Positions 44,390 through 53,195 of a stretch of DNA of 64,000 bases are shown one piece after another. The DNA comes from Gynuella sp050296195 (GTDB taxonomy: Bacteria > Pseudomonadota > Gammaproteobacteria > Pseudomonadales > Natronospirillaceae). The DNA is taken from assembly GCF_050296195.1 (NCBI RefSeq), contig NZ_JBNKRB010000034.1; one strand, given 5' to 3'. A program made the position numbers and the translations under genes. The notes below the pieces were generated by a model, which was not told the origin of the DNA, did not search any database, and saw only the letters and a list, made by a program, of their open reading frames with translations. Position 1 is the first letter of the stretch. Every line of letters starts with the position of its first letter.

Positions 44390-45307
44390 TTACTGGGATG
44401 AATTGTTGAATAAAAATTCCAGTAATGCTTTTTGAGCATGCAGGCGGTTGCCGGCTTGTGGAAAAGCAAAAGAACGTGGGTCATCAAGCATATCCTGACT
44501 GACTTCTTCGCCTCTATGGGCAGGCAGGCAGTGGAGGAAGATAGCTTCTTTTTCTGCCAGGTCCATTAAATCAGGACTTACTTGATAGCCTTTAAATTTT
44601 TCCAGGCGCAGCTTCTGCTCTTCTTCTTGGCCCATTGAGGCCCATACGTCAGTTGTTACCAATGACGCTCCCCGAACAGCTTCCTGTGGATCACGTATGA
44701 TCTTAACCCGTTCGCCGGTGCTTTCTAACAAGCTTTGCATGGGTTCAAACCCTTCCGGACAGGCAATATTAAGATTGAAATCAAACTGCACTGCAGCATT
44801 GATATAGGAGTTACACATATTGTTTCCATCACCGATCCAGGTAACAGTTTTCCCTTTTATATCCCCTCGCGCTTCGTGGTAAGTTTGCATGTCGGCCAGC
44901 AACTGACAGGGATGATAATCGTCGGTGAGTGCGTTGATAACAGGAATGCGGGAGTATTGTGCAAACTTCTCTATGCTTTGGTGGTCAAATGTTCTGACCA
45001 TAACTGCATCAACCATCTCAGATAGGACTCTGGCTGTATCTTCAAGAGGTTCACCACGACCAAACTGAGCATCTCGTGGGGAGAGAAAAATGGCATGTCC
45101 GCCCAGCTGTGCCATTCCCGTTTCAAATGAGATACGGGTTCGGGTAGAGGATTTCTCAAAGACCATGGCCAGTACATAATTCTTAAACGGTTCATAGTTT
45201 TCCCGCCGCTTCTGCATGGCCTTCAGTTCAATAGCTCTGACAATCAATGCATGCAGTTCTGGCTTGGACAAGTCACTTAAGGTCAAAAAATGCCTTACCT
45301 GACCCAT
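44390..45307 (-). CDS. argF: ArgF, ornithine carbamoyltransferase
   Basis: Makes citrulline from ornithine and carbamoyl phosphate. The open frame starts upstream at 45397, but the ATG at 45307 follows GAGGAG and gives MGQVRHFLTLSDLS and 305 residues, the family norm. Carbamoyl-phosphate motif SSTRTR, the ornithine loop and FLHCLPAHRG are intact. The ArgR operator that controls argF in relatives was not clearly recognisable upstream. Confidence 0.96.
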   Translation of the reverse strand: MGQVRHFLTLSDLSKPELHALIVRAIELKAMQKRRENYEPFKNYVLAMVFEKSSTRTRISFETGMAQLGGHAIFLSPRDAQFGRGEPLEDTARVLSEMVDAVMVRTFDHQSIEKFAQYSRIPVINALTDDYHPCQLLADMQTYHEARGDIKGKTVTWIGDGNNMCNSYINAAVQFDFNLNIACPEGFEPMQSLLESTGERVKIIRDPQEAVRGASLVTTDVWASMGQEEEQKLRLEKFKGYQVSPDLMDLAEKEAIFLHCLPAHRGEEVSQDMLDDPRSFAFPQAGNRLHAQKALLEFLFNNSSQ

Positions 45308-45590
45308 GGCGTATCTCCTCTTTTTTAATACTGACACTGCCGAATGGCTGAAATAAAAAAGCCGACTCATAACAATGGAAAACAATAATCTCGCCATTGT
45401 CAGGATCGGCCTTCAAATGCGTTTATAATACGCTAAGAAACGGAGTCTACCGACTACAGAAGGGTAAGGCAATTGTGAGATTCAGTTCTGATTATGGCTA
45501 TTTGAGGTAAGTCATCGACGGGTGCAAAAACCTAGTCTAAGGATTAGAATGAAGCAATGTTTAATCTGACTTATATGCTAGGATATTGTT

Positions 45591-45914
45591 ATGACTGATA
45601 CGATTGAAACGATTAAAGAACAGATTTCTGCGAACCCGGTTCTGCTATATATGAAAGGTAATCCGAATCAGCCGATGTGTGGTTTTTCTGCTCGTGCTGT
45701 GCAACATCTGATGGAATGCGGTCAGCGTTTTGCGTATGTTGATATTTTGCAGAGTCCCGATATCAGGGCAGAACTTCCTAAGTATGCGAATTGGCCTACA
45801 TTCCCTCAATTATGGGTTAATGGTGAACTGGTTGGTGGCTGCGACATCGTTTCTGAGATGGCAGAGTCAGGTGAGTTGAAGTCTCTGATTGATTCGGCTG
45901 CCCCAAAAGAATAA
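45591..45914 (+). CDS. grxD: GrxD, monothiol glutaredoxin
   Basis: CGFS-type glutaredoxin that carries [2Fe-2S] clusters for iron-sulfur protein maturation. The 107 residues have KGNPNQPMCGFS with the single active Cys30, the TFPQLWVNGELVGGCDI motif with the cis-Pro and glutathione site. It is a single-gene unit, divergent from argF. Confidence 0.96.
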   Translation: MTDTIETIKEQISANPVLLYMKGNPNQPMCGFSARAVQHLMECGQRFAYVDILQSPDIRAELPKYANWPTFPQLWVNGELVGGCDIVSEMAESGELKSLIDSAAPKE

Positions 45915-45970
45915 AACGTTACTTCACCTCCAGGGTCGTTGAAGATTTTTTGAGTCGACCCTGCTTTATC

Positions 45971-45987
45971 TTTCAGAGGTTCCCTAG
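45971..45987. mobile_element. Orphan IS5-like terminal repeat
   Basis: TTTCAGAGGTTCC followed by CTAG is the inverse of GGAACCTCTGAAA, identical over 13 bases to the left end of the element at 28806, and it abuts a CTAG that fits the same YTAR target type. The partner end is not found nearby, so this is probably a decayed or one-ended remnant. Confidence 0.5.
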
Positions 45988-46090
45988 GCATAAAGTTAGG
46001 CTGTGACACTAGACAGGCTGGCATGACTGGTTCAAGTGCTTACATATTCTCTAGTATCCCACTACCTTATTCGTTTTCCTTGATATCTTT

Positions 46091-46160
46091 TCCCATCCCA
46101 TCCCATCCCATCCCATCCCATCCCATGCCATCCCATGCCATGCCATGCCATCCCATCCCT
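46091..46160. repeat. Pentanucleotide tandem repeat
   Basis: Fourteen consecutive 5-base units: seven TCCCA in a row, then a mix of TGCCA and TCCCA, the last unit TCCCT. It lies in a gap between convergent gene 3' ends, about 150 bases from the mutarotase-like stop codon. Confidence 0.9.
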
Positions 46161-46312
46161 GCTATATGAGGCATCTGGGGATACTGCTGGACAGATGAGC
46201 ATGCGCGTTTTTTATAGAGCTGCCTGAATCTGTTTGAGTGGTAACTTGATGATCATAAGGGGGGAAGGGATGAACGGAGCAGCGCTTTCGCTCATCCCGG
46301 TTGTTTGGCCAT

Positions 46313-47131
46313 TTATGGTGTGGTAACCGATATAGTATGGGCTAGCGTGACCTGTTGACCAGGAGGGACTGAGATGTCTTCAAGATTTGCTGTCTCAAGG
46401 CATAAATATTCAGAATTTCCTCCTGGGTGAATATCTGTCATGGCTTGGGTCGTCTGATCGCTTGGATGCCACAGAACAGTTGTGTCGGCGTTACTGGGTT
46501 GGCACTTAATAAGACGATTAAGGCCTGAGTCGTGGAGCTCCCATCCTTCCATATTGGAGATTGTGGCATCCCAGGGAAGGTTGGCGTCAATCGAATTGGG
46601 AGTTCTTTTTACTGCGTAATTGGCGAGTTTGTCTTTGTATGTCTTGTCTTCCAGTCCTTTTAGTTGAACATTGCTTGGGTGGCTGACGGAAAAATACGAA
46701 TGCAGTGCGGTTTGAAAAAAGACCGGAGAGGGGTGTTCGTGTTTAAAACTCAAGATCTGGGTTAGTGTGTCGTTCAGAACAAAACGTTGTTTTATTTCAT
46801 ATCGAGAATTTTCAGGCAGGTGCTTCAGTGATCCGCTTAAAGATAGAGTGAGAGATTGTTCGTCACTGTGCTCCAGGGTCCAGAGTGATGTTCTTGCCCA
46901 GCCATGGCTTTCATATCCTTCTTTGCCTCCAAACCAGGGCCAACAGACTGGAATTCCGCCTCTTATGGGTTTGCCTGGTTGAGGTGGAATCCGGGATAGC
47001 CAGAAGACGGGGGCTGCATTTTTTGGCACCCACTGCAACAACTGACCTCCCCAGAGACTGATTTGAAGCTGACCAAGGGGGGTGTTTAGTTCCAGGCAGG
47101 GTTTATCTTGCCAGATGTACTCTTTAATCAT
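46313..47131 (-). CDS. D-hexose-6-phosphate mutarotase family protein (YeaD-like)
   Basis: Aldose 1-epimerase-like protein of 272 residues. GGIPVCWPWFG and SHGWARTSLW are the YeaD/Apo-type epimerase motifs, and the HSYFSVS His and later Glu (near LCLETAN) match the catalytic pair of the fold. It probably interconverts anomers of a phosphorylated or free hexose; the substrate is not certain. Divergent from rpsP. Confidence 0.85.
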   Translation of the reverse strand: MIKEYIWQDKPCLELNTPLGQLQISLWGGQLLQWVPKNAAPVFWLSRIPPQPGKPIRGGIPVCWPWFGGKEGYESHGWARTSLWTLEHSDEQSLTLSLSGSLKHLPENSRYEIKQRFVLNDTLTQILSFKHEHPSPVFFQTALHSYFSVSHPSNVQLKGLEDKTYKDKLANYAVKRTPNSIDANLPWDATISNMEGWELHDSGLNRLIKCQPSNADTTVLWHPSDQTTQAMTDIHPGGNSEYLCLETANLEDISVPPGQQVTLAHTISVTTP

Positions 47132-47169
47132 GATGTTTTCCGGTAATGAAAAGTAGGAAAATACTGGTC

Positions 47170-47197
47170 TTGAAAATAGCAGTCAAATACGTATAAT
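47170..47197 (+). promoter_or_regulatory. Promoter of the rpsP operon
   Basis: TTGAAA (47170-47175), a 16-base spacer and a consensus TATAAT (47192-47197). The transcript would start near 47204, leaving a leader of about 140 bases before rpsP, which contains a short hairpin near GGTTAATGG. Confidence 0.75.
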
Positions 47198-47347
47198 CGC
47201 GCCACTTTTTGTGCCCTTCAAAATTTGGAGAGCATAATCGTTGGGCAGGCTCAAAATCGGGTCTGATTAAAAAAGCCATTAACCTTCCGGTTATGGTGGA
47301 CACTAACGGTAAGTGATTTCAAAACTTACCCCAGATAGGAGAACGCG

Positions 47348-47599
47348 ATGGTAACTATTCGCCTCGCTCGTGGCGGTTCCAAGAAGCGCCCATTTTATCA
47401 TCTGACCGTTGCTGATAGCCGCAATCCTCGTGATGGCCGTTACATTGAACGTGTTGGTTTCTTTAACCCAGTTGCCCGTGGCCAGGAAGAAAAGTTACGT
47501 ATTGACCTGAGTCGCGTTGACTACTGGGTTGAGAAGGGCGCCCAGGCGACTGACCGGGTTGCTACGCTGGTGAAAGAATATCGTAAGGCTAACGCCTGA
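47348..47599 (+). CDS. rpsP: Ribosomal protein bS16
   Basis: Small-subunit protein needed for 16S 5'-domain folding. The 83 residues begin VTIRLARGGSKKRPFYHLTV, the family signature. TAGGAG precedes the ATG. First gene of rpsP-rimM-trmD-rplS; ffh is not next to it here. Confidence 0.98.
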   Translation: MVTIRLARGGSKKRPFYHLTVADSRNPRDGRYIERVGFFNPVARGQEEKLRIDLSRVDYWVEKGAQATDRVATLVKEYRKANA

Positions 47600-47638
47600 T
47601 CATCTGTTGTTTAGTGTTGAGTGTGGGAAGGTCTTTCC

Positions 47639-48166
47639 GTGGGTGATAACAAGCTGATTGCTCTTGGAAAAATAACTTCTGTTTTTGGCATAAAAGGTTG
47701 GGTGAAGGTTTATTCCTATACTGAACCGATGGGTCAGATCTTAGACTACCCTGAATGGATCTTGCAGTTGAATGGACGTCGTTCCGTCGTTCGTTTAAAT
47801 GCAGGTAAAGTGCATGGCAAAGGATTGATAGCTCACATAAAAAATTGTGACGATCGCGATGAGGCCCTGAAATACCAAGGGGCTGAAATATACGTTGAGT
47901 CTGAGCAATTGCCTGAGCTGGAAGATGGAGAGTTCTACTGGCATGAGCTGGAGGGGTTAAGGGTGGTGACCTTAAGTGGCACTAACCTTGGAGTTGTTGA
48001 TCATATGATGAGTGCCGGTACGGCCAATGATGTTCTTGTGGTTCGTGGTAATGATAGTGCCATCGATCATGAAGAGCGTTTGATTCCTTATCTGATGGAT
48101 GAGGTCGTCAAAAATGTTGATCTGACAAGCGGTGAGATTCTTGTTGATTGGCAACCGGATTATTGA
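47639..48166 (+). CDS. rimM: RimM, 16S rRNA maturation factor
   Basis: Assists 30S head assembly with uS19. I use the GTG at 47639, seven bases after GGAAGG, giving MGDNKLIALGKI and 175 residues; a GTG at 47621 would add six. Motifs: GKITSVFGIKGWVKVYSYTEP split over the first beta-barrel, and the PRC-barrel with EFYWHELEGL and LIPYL. Confidence 0.95.
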   Translation: MGDNKLIALGKITSVFGIKGWVKVYSYTEPMGQILDYPEWILQLNGRRSVVRLNAGKVHGKGLIAHIKNCDDRDEALKYQGAEIYVESEQLPELEDGEFYWHELEGLRVVTLSGTNLGVVDHMMSAGTANDVLVVRGNDSAIDHEERLIPYLMDEVVKNVDLTSGEILVDWQPDY

Positions 48167-48175
48167 GGCAGCACT

Positions 48176-48952
48176 GTGTGGTTTGGAATTGTCAGTCTGT
48201 TTCCTGAGATGTTCGGTGCAGTAACCGATTCAGGGGTAACAGGAAGGGCAGTAAAAAAAGGATTGATTGAGGTGGATTTCTGGAATCCCAGAGATTTTAC
48301 TCAGGATGTTCACCGCACAGTTGACGACAGGCCTTTTGGTGGTGGACCCGGCATGGTGATGAAAGTTGAGCCATTGCTGGCCGCGCTGAGGGCTGCCAAG
48401 GCTCGTGCAGGGGCCGGTGTCCGAACCATTTATTTGTCTCCCCAGGGAAGGCAGCTGGATCAGCCGGGTGTATCCGAGTTGGTTGAAGCTGAAAAATTGA
48501 TTTTGGTCTGTGGTCGGTACGAAGGTATCGATGAGCGCATAATTGAGACTGAAATTGATGAGGAGTGGTCGATTGGAGACTTTGTTTTAAGTGGTGGTGA
48601 GCTGGCGGCAATGTGTCTTTTTGATGCTGTAAGCCGACAGGTTCCCGGCGTTCTGGGGCATGAAGGGTCAGCGGAGCAAGACTCATTTATGAACGGGTTA
48701 TTGGATTGTCCACACTACACAAGACCAGAGATATTCAAGGGACTAGCAGTCCCACAGGTGTTACTCAGTGGCCATCATGAAAATATCAGGCGTTGGCGCT
48801 TGAAGCAGTCACTGGGTCGAACATGGTTAAAAAGGCCGGATTTGTTGCAGCATAGAAACTTAGACAAGCTGGAACAAACCCTTTTGGACGAATTCATGCA
48901 GGAGCATCGCTCTGCACAGGACTCGGGAGCCGAAAATGAGCAACAGAAATAA
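48176..48952 (+). CDS. trmD: TrmD, tRNA (guanine-37-N1)-methyltransferase
   Basis: SPOUT enzyme that makes m1G37. A GTG start at 48176 gives MWFGIVSLFPEMF. The trefoil knot has YLSPQGRQLDQ and CGRYEGIDERI, then GDFVLSGGE. The length is 258. It overlaps rplS by 17 bases. Confidence 0.97.
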   Translation: MWFGIVSLFPEMFGAVTDSGVTGRAVKKGLIEVDFWNPRDFTQDVHRTVDDRPFGGGPGMVMKVEPLLAALRAAKARAGAGVRTIYLSPQGRQLDQPGVSELVEAEKLILVCGRYEGIDERIIETEIDEEWSIGDFVLSGGELAAMCLFDAVSRQVPGVLGHEGSAEQDSFMNGLLDCPHYTRPEIFKGLAVPQVLLSGHHENIRRWRLKQSLGRTWLKRPDLLQHRNLDKLEQTLLDEFMQEHRSAQDSGAENEQQK

Positions 48953-49301
48953 GATTATTCAAGCAATAGAATCTGAGCAGTTAAAGACAAATGTACCAAC
49001 CTTTGGTCCTGGTGATACGTTGGTGGTACAGGTTAAAGTTAAAGAAGGTGAGCGTGAGCGTTTACAGGCGTTTGAAGGCGTATGTATCGGTCGCCGTAAC
49101 CGTGGTTTGGGTTCCAACTTCACCGTTCGGAAAATTTCCAGTGGTGTAGGTGTGGAGCGGACATTTCAGTTACATAGCCCTCTAGTAGAAAGTATTGAAG
49201 TGAAACGTCGTGGTGATGTTCGTCAATCCAAAATCTACTATTTGCGTGATCGTTCTGGTAAGTCTGCCCGTATTAAAGAAAAACTGGATCGTAAAGGTTG
49301 A
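48936..49301 (+). CDS. rplS: Ribosomal protein bL19
   Basis: Large-subunit protein at the subunit interface. The 121 residues hold FGPGDTLVVQVKVKEG, LQAFEGVCIGRR and the C-terminal RRGDVRQSKIYYLRDR. The ATG lies within the trmD 3' end, so rplS is coupled to trmD translation. A classic terminator follows. Confidence 0.98.
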   Translation: MSNRNKIIQAIESEQLKTNVPTFGPGDTLVVQVKVKEGERERLQAFEGVCIGRRNRGLGSNFTVRKISSGVGVERTFQLHSPLVESIEVKRRGDVRQSKIYYLRDRSGKSARIKEKLDRKG

Positions 49302-49323
49302 TCTTAGCTTATCCCAGTTTTAT

Positions 49324-49347
49324 AAAGCAGCTTCGGCTGCTTTTTTT
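49324..49347 (+). terminator. Intrinsic terminator of the rpsP operon
   Basis: An 8-bp stem AAAGCAGC / GCTGCTTT capped by a TTCG tetraloop and running into seven Ts. Confidence 0.93.
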
Positions 49348-49497
49348 ATGCTGGTACCAAAAGCAGTGTTCGTCTGAACGCAAGGTTTGATTTGCTTTTT
49401 CAATGGTGAGCGTTTTCTCGAAAAATGTAATTTAGTGATGAATTGGGTTCAGGATTGGTTATAGTGTGGGCCATATGTTTGGTGGAGGCTATGTTCA

Positions 49498-50280
49498 GTG
49501 AATAAATTAATGGGTTTGTTGGGGATTGCTGCTGTGGGTGTTATTGCTGCAATCGGTGGCTGGATGGTTGCTCAGAAACCGCCAGCTGTGACAACTGTGG
49601 CTGACAAAGAGATGATCAAAGCTGCGTTGGCATCGATTGATAAGCAGGTTCCTATTGTTTCGATTGATGAGTCGGAGTTGGAAGGTATATATCAGGTCGT
49701 CCTGCAAAATGAAGATACGTTATATGTTGATGCATCCGGTAGTTATTTTGTAATTGGAGATCTGTATCGGAACGGCGAAGGTGGTTTTGAAAATCTTAGT
49801 GAACCGGCCAAGTTGAAAGCGCGTGCGGCATATAATGAAGTTCGTAAAGGGATACTCGATCAGGTAGATCCTGCCTCTTATATTACCTATGCGGCTTCAG
49901 TCCCCGAGAAGACAGTTATAACGGTTTTTACCGATGTGGAATGTCCGTATTGTCGTAAGTTGCATGCAGAGATGGCTCAATATAATAAGTTGGGAATTAC
50001 TGTGCGTTATGCTGCTTACCCAAGGGCAGGTGTCGGTTCCTCTGCTTATAATAAAATGGTGAGTGCATGGTGCTCTCCTGATCCGCGCGAAGCGTTGAAT
50101 AACCTTAAGCAGATGAAATCGATCCCATCTGCCAATTGTAATAGTCCGGTGGCGGAGCAATTCAATATCGGCCAGCAAATCGGTGTTCAGGGTACTCCAG
50201 CAATTGTTGCTGCAGATGGTACTATGATTCCGGGCTATATCCCTGCTCAACAATTGGCTCAACGCCTCGGTATTCTGTAA
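49498..50280 (+). CDS. dsbC: DsbC, periplasmic disulfide isomerase
   Basis: Corrects non-native disulfides in the periplasm. The GTG at 49498, nine bases after GGAGG, gives a signal segment MGLLGIAAVGVIAAIGGW. The N-terminal dimerisation domain is followed by a thioredoxin domain with CPYCRKLH (Cys149 and Cys152) and the cis-Pro GTPAIVA. Most DsbC proteins have CGYC; CPYC is a variant. Upstream of hom-thrC, as in Pseudomonas. Confidence 0.9.
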   Translation: MNKLMGLLGIAAVGVIAAIGGWMVAQKPPAVTTVADKEMIKAALASIDKQVPIVSIDESELEGIYQVVLQNEDTLYVDASGSYFVIGDLYRNGEGGFENLSEPAKLKARAAYNEVRKGILDQVDPASYITYAASVPEKTVITVFTDVECPYCRKLHAEMAQYNKLGITVRYAAYPRAGVGSSAYNKMVSAWCSPDPREALNNLKQMKSIPSANCNSPVAEQFNIGQQIGVQGTPAIVAADGTMIPGYIPAQQLAQRLGIL

Positions 50281-50310
50281 CTCTTTTTAAATATAGCATT
50301 CTAATATTTG

Positions 50311-50333
50311 CAGCCCCTGACGCTTGGGGGCTG
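50311..50333 (+). other. Stem-loop between dsbC and hom
   Basis: CAGCCCC / GGGGCTG form a 7-bp stem with a 9-base loop about 30 bases after the dsbC stop. No T-run and no Thr-rich leader peptide is present, so a threonine attenuator is not supported. Confidence 0.4.
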
Positions 50334-50412
50334 ATTGACACTCTCTAGTCATCCCAGTAATGTTCCCATCCCTTTCACAGGGTATCTTTCGATCAGGTAA
50401 GAGGATTTTCTT

Positions 50413-51711
50413 TTGAAGCCGGTAAATGTAGGTTTGTGTGGTTTGGGTACAGTCGGTAGAGGGACATTGAGTGTTATGCAGCGCAATATGCAGGACATCA
50501 ATCGCAGATCTGGTAGGCCTGTCCGAATTACCCATATAGGGGCTCGTAGAGATAATCCTTCCTGTGATTTTACAGGTATCAAAGTCTCCAGGGATATTTT
50601 TGACGTTGCCCGTGATCCGGAAGTGGATGTGGTCGTTGAGCTAATTGGTGGTTACGAACCTGCCAAACAATTGGTGCTGGAAGCGATTGCTCATGGTAAG
50701 CATGTGGTGACCGCCAATAAGGCTCTGATTGCTGTGCATGGTAATGAATTATTCCGAGCGGCAGAGGAAAAGGGAGTCAAAGTTGCCTACGAGGCGTCCG
50801 TGGCCGGCGGAATCCCTATTATCAAAGCGCTGCGAGAAGGATTGGTTGCCAACGATATTCAATGGCTCGCTGGCATTATCAACGGCACGGGTAACTTCAT
50901 TTTGACGGAGATGAAGGAAAAAGGGCGGTCGTTTGGTGATGTGTTGGCCGAGGCTCAAGCACTTGGTTATGCAGAAGCAGACCCTACTTTTGATGTTGAA
51001 GGCATTGATGCGGCGCATAAGCTAACCATTCTGGCATCAATCGCATTTGGTATTCCTTTGCAGTTTGATCGTGTTTATACCGAAGGTATCAGTAAAATTA
51101 CCCAGGCAGATGTTCAGTTCGCTGAAGAGCTTGGCTACCGGATTAAGCATTTGGGTCTTGCCAGAAAAAGTCGACAGGGGGTTGAACTCAGGGTGCATCC
51201 AACTCTGATTCCTGAAAAAAGATTGATTGCCAATGTTAACGGTGTTTTGAACGCAGTTTTGGTGGAAGGGGATGCTGTAGGGCCAACCATGTATTATGGT
51301 CGGGGTGCCGGATCGGAGCCGACTGCTTCAGCAGTGATTGCTGATATCGTCGATGTGGCCCGTAGTATTGGCGCTGACAATGGTGTTCCTCATCTCGGAT
51401 TTTCCGATTTTTCCACTAATATCGATGTCTTAGATATGGGAGAGGTCGAGACTTGTTATTATCTGAGAATTTCTGCTCAAGATAAAATAGGGGTGATGGC
51501 GAACATTGCTCAGATCGTCAGTCGTCACAACATCAACATTGAAGCAATTATTCAGAAAGAACCTCAAGATAACGAGGATACTGTACCGTTGATTCTGCTG
51601 ACGCACAAAGTAATCGAAAAGAATGTCGTGGCGGCGATTCAAGAAATTGAAAGTTTGGTGGAAGTTACTGTTCCAGTGACCAGGATTCGGATGGAACGCT
51701 TAGACGGATAA
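50413..51711 (+). CDS. hom: Hom, homoserine dehydrogenase
   Basis: Reduces aspartate semialdehyde to homoserine on the Thr/Met/Ile branch. It starts at TTG 50413, eight bases after AAGAGG, giving MKPVNVGLCGLGTVGRGT with the NAD(P) loop. The catalytic domain has NGTGNFILTEM and EGIDAAHKLTILASIAFG. A C-terminal ACT domain (from about residue 350, DKIGVMANIAQIVSRHNI) suggests feedback control by Thr. It is a monofunctional enzyme with 432 residues and no aspartokinase domain. Confidence 0.96.
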   Translation: MKPVNVGLCGLGTVGRGTLSVMQRNMQDINRRSGRPVRITHIGARRDNPSCDFTGIKVSRDIFDVARDPEVDVVVELIGGYEPAKQLVLEAIAHGKHVVTANKALIAVHGNELFRAAEEKGVKVAYEASVAGGIPIIKALREGLVANDIQWLAGIINGTGNFILTEMKEKGRSFGDVLAEAQALGYAEADPTFDVEGIDAAHKLTILASIAFGIPLQFDRVYTEGISKITQADVQFAEELGYRIKHLGLARKSRQGVELRVHPTLIPEKRLIANVNGVLNAVLVEGDAVGPTMYYGRGAGSEPTASAVIADIVDVARSIGADNGVPHLGFSDFSTNIDVLDMGEVETCYYLRISAQDKIGVMANIAQIVSRHNINIEAIIQKEPQDNEDTVPLILLTHKVIEKNVVAAIQEIESLVEVTVPVTRIRMERLDG

Positions 51712-51762
51712 GTGTTTTGTTCAACAAAAAATAGAATTATTTAACAGCTTAGAGACCAGATT

Positions 51763-53160
51763 GTGAAATATATCAGTACTCGTGGTAATGCTCCGGAATT
51801 GGGTTTTGAGGATGTTCTGCTGACAGGTTTGGCCAGTGACGGTGGGTTGTACGTTCCCAAGCAACTGCCCCATTATCCATTGCATGAAATTAGAAGCTGG
51901 CGGGAACTTCCTTATCATGAGCTGGCTTTTAAGATTGTGCAGCCCTTCGTCGCAGGAGCTATTCCGGATGATGTGCTGAAGGTTATGTTACAAGAAACTT
52001 ATCAGGGGTTTGCTCATACTGCTGTGGCTCCTTTGGCGCAGCTTGACCATAACGAATATGTACTGGAGTTATTTCAGGGGCCGACCCTGGCTTTTAAAGA
52101 CTTTGCATTGCAGCTGTTTGGTCGCCTGCTCGATTACGTTCTGGAGAAGCGTGGTGAAAGGGTGGTCATCATGGGAGCGACATCGGGCGACACGGGCTCA
52201 GCAGCTATTGAAGGTTGTAAGCGCTGCCAGAATGTGGATATCTTTATATTGCATCCTCATAACCGGGTGTCAGAAGTTCAACGCCGGCAAATGTCGACAG
52301 TCATCAGTGACAATATTTTTAATATTGCAATCGAGGGTAATTTTGATGACTGCCAACAAATGGTTAAGCAGAGTTTTGGTGATCAATCCTTTTTGAAAGG
52401 TGAGCGTCGACTGGTAGCTGTAAATTCAATCAACTGGGCCCGGATCATGGCTCAGATTGTTTACTATTTTTATGCGTCTTTGAACCTTGGTGGGCCAGAT
52501 AGAAAAGTGGCCTTTTCTGTGCCAACTGGTAATTTTGGAGACATTTTTGCCGGATACCTTGCTCGGCAAATGGGTTTGCCAATTGAACAATTGGTCATAG
52601 CAACCAACCAGAACGATATTCTTCATCGTTTTATGAGTCAGAACCTTTATAAAAAAGAGCCATTGTCGCATACGCTGTCTCCTTCGATGGATATTGTTGT
52701 TTCTTCTAACTTTGAGCGTTTACTCTTTGATTTGTATGATCGGGATGGACCTAGCTTAAAGGCCCTAATGGAGAAAATGAGCCAAGAGGATGTGTCTATT
52801 GAGACGGATCGTATGGCTAGGGCCAGAGATATCTTTGACAGCTTTGCTGTAGATGATGATTTGACTTGTCAAACGATCAAGCAGGTATATCAGGAGACCG
52901 GTTATCTGTTGGACCCGCATACAGCTATAGGTGTTAAGGCTGCCAGAGAAGTTCGTCGGACATTTACTGTGCCCATGGTGACTTTGGGAACTGCTCATCC
53001 AGTGAAGTTTTCGGACGCCATTGAGCGGGCTGGTTTACGGGTGGCTCCAGAATTGCCTGTTCATATGAGTGACCTATTTCGGCGTGAAGAGCGATTGTTT
53101 ATATTGGAGAATAATCTGCAGGAGGTTCAGAACTTCATGGCAGAAAAAGTATTTCGTTAA
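51763..53160 (+). CDS. thrC: ThrC, threonine synthase
   Basis: PLP enzyme that makes threonine from O-phosphohomoserine. The GTG at 51763 gives MKYISTRGNAPELGF and 465 residues. The PLP lysine lies in TLAFKDFALQLFG near residue 112; GATSGDTGSAAIEG is the phosphate loop. It lies 51 bases after hom, in one transcription unit with it. Confidence 0.97.
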   Translation: MKYISTRGNAPELGFEDVLLTGLASDGGLYVPKQLPHYPLHEIRSWRELPYHELAFKIVQPFVAGAIPDDVLKVMLQETYQGFAHTAVAPLAQLDHNEYVLELFQGPTLAFKDFALQLFGRLLDYVLEKRGERVVIMGATSGDTGSAAIEGCKRCQNVDIFILHPHNRVSEVQRRQMSTVISDNIFNIAIEGNFDDCQQMVKQSFGDQSFLKGERRLVAVNSINWARIMAQIVYYFYASLNLGGPDRKVAFSVPTGNFGDIFAGYLARQMGLPIEQLVIATNQNDILHRFMSQNLYKKEPLSHTLSPSMDIVVSSNFERLLFDLYDRDGPSLKALMEKMSQEDVSIETDRMARARDIFDSFAVDDDLTCQTIKQVYQETGYLLDPHTAIGVKAAREVRRTFTVPMVTLGTAHPVKFSDAIERAGLRVAPELPVHMSDLFRREERLFILENNLQEVQNFMAEKVFR

Positions 53161-53195
53161 GTGGCTTCAAAAGGTGCTGTTTTATGCAGTGCTTT

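Larger units (their letters stand above)
45915..46312. other. Gene-free region after grxD
   Basis: A 398-base gap between two convergent genes. It holds an orphan IS5-like terminal repeat (45971-45983), a 7-bp stem AGGGTCG/CGACCCT just before it, and a pentanucleotide tandem repeat (46091-46160). No coding frame in it is convincing. Confidence 0.6.

Noticed and set aside
45308..45590. ArgR or IscR operator in the argF-grxD gap
   Set aside because: Partial matches only; none reached a convincing match to the known consensus sequences.
46091..46160. CRISPR-like repeat array
   Set aside because: It is a simple five-base tandem repeat with no spacers and no cas genes nearby.
50281..50412. Threonine attenuator before hom
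   Set aside because: A hairpin exists but there is no leader peptide rich in Thr or Ile codons and no T-run.
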